This document shows, piece by piece, positions 41,981-44,021 of a stretch of 44,021 bases of DNA. This DNA comes from Clostridiaceae bacterium. GTDB taxonomy: Bacteria > Bacillota > Clostridia > DUPQ01. The notes beneath the pieces were generated by a model. The model ran no database searches. It was not told where the DNA came from and was given only the letters and a program-made list of their open reading frames with translations. The stretch covers positions 1 through 44,021 of the forward strand of contig JAAYBX010000099.1 in assembly GCA_012729955.1 (NCBI GenBank). Direction: 5' to 3'. How positions within the stretch are numbered: position 1 is the stretch's first letter; each line of letters begins with the position of its first letter. The translations under genes and the position numbers were made by a program.

Positions 41981-42439
41981 ATGGCTAAGAAGAACAAAAC
42001 AAGTCTGATGAGCGAATTTAAAGCATTTATAACGAAAGGAAACGTAATCGATTTAGCAGTCGGTGTAATAATCGGAGCTGCATTCGGGAAAATCGTATCT
42101 TCATTTGTAAATGACATATTGATGCCAATAATAGGGCTTGTAATGGGCAAGGTGAATTTCAACGACCTTAAATGGATACTAGCTACAGATGCAGAGGGTA
42201 CTGTTACATCATCAGTAAACTATGGAACATTCATCCAGTATATTCTGGATTTTGTCATCATGGCAGCATGTGTATTCCTGCTAGTCAAGCTTATAGGCTT
42301 AATGAGAAAGAAAGCTGAAGAAGCAAAACAGAAGCAGAAAGAAGAAGAAGCGAAGGCAGCACCACCAGCTCCGCCTGCTCCTTCCAAAGAAGAAGTACTT
42401 TTAACAGAAATTAGAGATCTGTTAAAGGAAAGAAAGTAA
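41981..42439 (+). CDS. mscL: Large-conductance mechanosensitive channel
   Basis: A 152-residue homopentameric membrane channel that opens on membrane tension to release solutes in osmotic downshock. '[20 protein letters not shown]' is the amphipathic N helix and start of TM1, and '[20 protein letters not shown]' carries the pore-lining Gly/Ala-rich segment. TM2 is '[20 protein letters not shown]'. The cytoplasmic tail has an AAPPAPPAP linker before the C-terminal bundle helix '[16 protein letters not shown]'. The GGGAGG ribosome site is strong. It is expressed from its own promoter with a long structured leader. Confidence 0.98.
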   Translation: MAKKNKTSLMSEFKAFITKGNVIDLAVGVIIGAAFGKIVSSFVNDILMPIIGLVMGKVNFNDLKWILATDAEGTVTSSVNYGTFIQYILDFVIMAACVFLLVKLIGLMRKKAEEAKQKQKEEEAKAAPPAPPAPSKEEVLLTEIRDLLKERK

Positions 42440-42467
42440 AAGATAAATATGTTACGAGGAGGGGAAG

Positions 42468-42803
42468 ATGGACGGATTTGATGATTTTGGCAAAAAGCTG
42501 GAAAATGCAGGGAAAAAGTTCTTCAAAAAGACAAAAGAGTTTGCTGACACTACAAAACTTGCAATAAAGTTAAAGGATTTGGAAATAGATCTTGAAAACC
42601 TTTATCAGGAAGCAGGTAAAAAAGCATATCATGGTGAAGATGCAAAGGAAGTTTTCGCTCAGATAACCTCTATGCTTGAGCAGATAGAATCGGTAAAAGG
42701 GGAGATCGCCGAAGCTAAAGATATGAAGATCTGCAGTAACTGCAAAGCTGAAATGCCAAAAGAAGCCGTTGCATGTATGAAATGCGGCAATAAGTTCGAA
42801 TAG
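42468..42803 (+). CDS. Small protein with coiled-coil and C-terminal zinc ribbon
   Basis: A 111-residue protein of unknown function. Residues 1-80 are charged helix, probably coiled coil ('FGKKLENAGKKFFKKTKEFA', 'AQITSMLEQIESVKGEIAEA'). The C-terminal ~25 residues are a zinc ribbon, 'KICSNCKAEMPKEAVACMKC' (C-x2-C ... C-x2-C), of the zinc-ribbon_2 type. GAGGAGGGG precedes the ATG. It lies 28 bp after mscL and 3 bp before the dCMP deaminase gene, so the three are likely co-transcribed. Proteins of this layout are widespread in Clostridia and often called zinc-ribbon domain proteins. Confidence 0.85.
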   Translation: MDGFDDFGKKLENAGKKFFKKTKEFADTTKLAIKLKDLEIDLENLYQEAGKKAYHGEDAKEVFAQITSMLEQIESVKGEIAEAKDMKICSNCKAEMPKEAVACMKCGNKFE

Positions 42804-42806
42804 CTT

Positions 42807-43286
42807 ATGAAGAGGATAGATTACATTTCCTGGGATGAGTATTTCATGGGTATTGCCATTTTGTCTTCAAAAAGAAGCAAAGACCCTAATACCTGTGTAG
42901 GCGCATGTATAGTGGACGAGAATAAAAAGGTACTGTCTCTTGGGTATAATGGGATGCCGATCGGATGCTCTGATGATGTTTTTCCATGGGAAAGGGAAGG
43001 GCAGACGCTACAGACCAAATATCCTTATGTGTGCCATGCTGAACTTAATGCAATTCTGAATTATGATGGCTACGGACTGAAAGGGAGCACTCTTTATGTT
43101 ACTCTGTTTCCATGTAATGAATGCTCCAAAGCAGTAATACAGAAAGGAATAAAAAAGGTTATTTACCTTGATGACAAGTATGCAGAACAAGATGCAACAA
43201 AAGCATCAAAAATGATGTTTGATGCTGCAGGTGTCGAGTATATTCAGTATTTTCCTAGAGGTAAGAATATTACTATAAATCTGTAG
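42807..43286 (+). CDS. comEB: Deoxycytidylate (dCMP) deaminase
   Basis: A 159-residue zinc enzyme that deaminates dCMP to dUMP for thymidylate synthesis; the B. subtilis homolog is ComEB. Zinc motif 'YPYVCHAELNAILN' (H-A-E) and 'TLFPCNECSKAVIQKGIKKV' (P-C-x2-C) are complete. 'SKDPNTCVGACIVDENKKVL' and 'GYNGMPIGCSDDVFPWERE' bind substrate and give the dCMP-specific pattern. A weak site (the end of the previous gene) precedes the ATG at 42807, so it is probably translated by coupling. Its end overlaps the end of the convergent lipid kinase gene by 14 bp. Confidence 0.95.
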   Translation: MKRIDYISWDEYFMGIAILSSKRSKDPNTCVGACIVDENKKVLSLGYNGMPIGCSDDVFPWEREGQTLQTKYPYVCHAELNAILNYDGYGLKGSTLYVTLFPCNECSKAVIQKGIKKVIYLDDKYAEQDATKASKMMFDAAGVEYIQYFPRGKNITINL

Positions 43287-44021
43287 GCTTTATAACATTT
43301 ATTAAGCCAGGCACGATTTCCATTCTGACACTCTTTCTTTCAACAATCTCACCTTCAATGTTTACTTTAAGCATATCCTTACTTTCTAGGGATATGCTTT
43401 TTCCTTTTGGAAAGGTTATTCCTTCTATACCAGCATGTTTGCCTTTCATGTATTTTGGAAGCACTTTGAATATAAAAGCAAGATTTTTATCTTCCACGAT
43501 GCACATGTCAATTATACCGTCACAAAATGATGTATGGGGGACAGGCATAAATCCTCCACCATAATACTTGCCATTTGTACAGGCCGCCAGCATCACCAGC
43601 CCATCATGTATAACCTGCCCATCTATAGTGATTTTAACATCAAATTTCGTTTTTTTCTGGCTTAGAGCCTTGATGAAACCCATAAGATATGAAGGGACGC
43701 CAGTTACTCGGTACTTTCTTGTATAATATGTCGAGTTGTATGCCGCTTCCGCATCTACACCTAGAGACAATATATTCACGCAGTATTTGAATTTTTCTTC
43801 ATCAAACAGTTTTATAGCATCTACCTTTATTACATCTCCTTCAATGGTCCTTCTAACGAGATCAGTTCTTTTGGTATAATCCATAAGACATTTGATAAAG
43901 TCATTCCCGCTGCCGGCAGGCAGAATTCCTATCGGGGTATCATAACCAGCAACTCCGTTTGCTGCTTCGTTTACAGATCCGTCACCGCCAGCTATATATA
44001 TCCTGTAGCCGCCTTTTTTAG
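43273..44021 (-). CDS. Diacylglycerol kinase-family lipid kinase, N terminus cut by the window edge
   Basis: The frame is open past the ATG at 43884 to the right edge. The part before that ATG encodes the catalytic signature, 'IAGGDGSVNEAANGVAGYDT' and 'PIGILPAGSGNDFIKC', so the true start lies outside. The visible ~248 residues include the C-terminal beta-domain ('TYYTRKYRVTGVPSYLMGFI', 'GKYYGGGFMPVPHTSFCDGI', 'KGKHAGIEGI', 'EGEIVERKSVRMEIVPG'). These cytosolic or peripheral enzymes phosphorylate diacylglycerol or related lipids (DgkB/YegS type). About 40-50 N-terminal residues are expected to be missing. Confidence 0.94.
   Translation of the reverse strand, partial: KKGGYRIYIAGGDGSVNEAANGVAGYDTPIGILPAGSGNDFIKCLMDYTKRTDLVRRTIEGDVIKVDAIKLFDEEKFKYCVNILSLGVDAEAAYNSTYYTRKYRVTGVPSYLMGFIKALSQKKTKFDVKITIDGQVIHDGLVMLAACTNGKYYGGGFMPVPHTSFCDGIIDMCIVEDKNLAFIFKVLPKYMKGKHAGIEGITFPKGKSISLESKDMLKVNIEGEIVERKSVRMEIVPGLINVIKPTDL

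Overview
The window looks like chromosome of an anaerobic, low-GC, monoderm Bacillota, most likely Clostridia. The reasons are an oxygen-sensitive glycyl-radical metabolism (pyruvate formate-lyase plus a second glycyl radical enzyme), many ferredoxin-type Fe-S proteins, strong AGGAGG-type ribosome binding sites, a surface protein with S-layer-homology anchors, and AT-rich intergenic DNA. The genus cannot be fixed from sequence alone. UGA, UAA and UAG are all used as normal stops. No CRISPR array, insertion sequence, integrase or phage gene was seen.

Layout. 1-3.1 kb: the end of pflB, then pflA and a Crp/Fnr regulator with FNR-like cysteines. 3.2-6.1 kb: a decaying block with three broken genes (AraC-GyrI regulator, DUF1905, immunity-like protein) among intact small genes (XRE regulator, flavodoxin, DUF1801). 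6.2-7.1 kb: a heliorhodopsin and a tRNA-Ala(CGC). 7.2-13.8 kb: an esterase, a GH43-like glycosidase, a membrane diguanylate cyclase, a GNAT acetyltransferase and three tandem PAS-AraC regulators. 14-19.4 kb: a very large secreted SLH-anchored protein gene interrupted by one in-frame UGA that lies between two near-identical 280-bp direct repeats. 19.4-22.3 kb: a ferredoxin-fused aldo/keto reductase and a 5'-nucleotidase-family phosphoesterase.

22.3-28.9 kb: an eight-gene minus-strand operon of NifX-like proteins, Mrp/MinD-type ATPases with ferredoxin insertions, a metallo-beta-lactamase-fold enzyme, a DUF134 regulator and a DUF5320 protein. It resembles the Mo/Cu 'orange protein' (ORP) type modules of anaerobes. 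Next to it are a Crp-family regulator, a divergent NapH-like ferredoxin membrane protein and a cupin, with clear palindromic operators at the promoters.

29-40 kb: three facing transcription units that look like one catabolic module. The first holds a URO-D/MtaA-like methyltransferase, a glycyl radical enzyme with an unusual GCHWC active-site loop, and its activase. The second holds a Gfo/Idh/MocA dehydrogenase, an ACMSD-like amidohydrolase and a six-hairpin glycosidase. The third holds a threonine-aldolase-like PLP enzyme and a second URO-D-like protein. The substrate is unknown, and this is the best candidate here for an undescribed pathway.

40-44 kb: housekeeping genes: an ApbE flavin transferase lipoprotein, a phosphoribosyltransferase, mscL behind a structured leader with a possible attenuator, a zinc-ribbon protein, dCMP deaminase and a diacylglycerol-kinase-family lipid kinase cut by the right edge. 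All functional calls come from motif recognition by eye; no database search was run.
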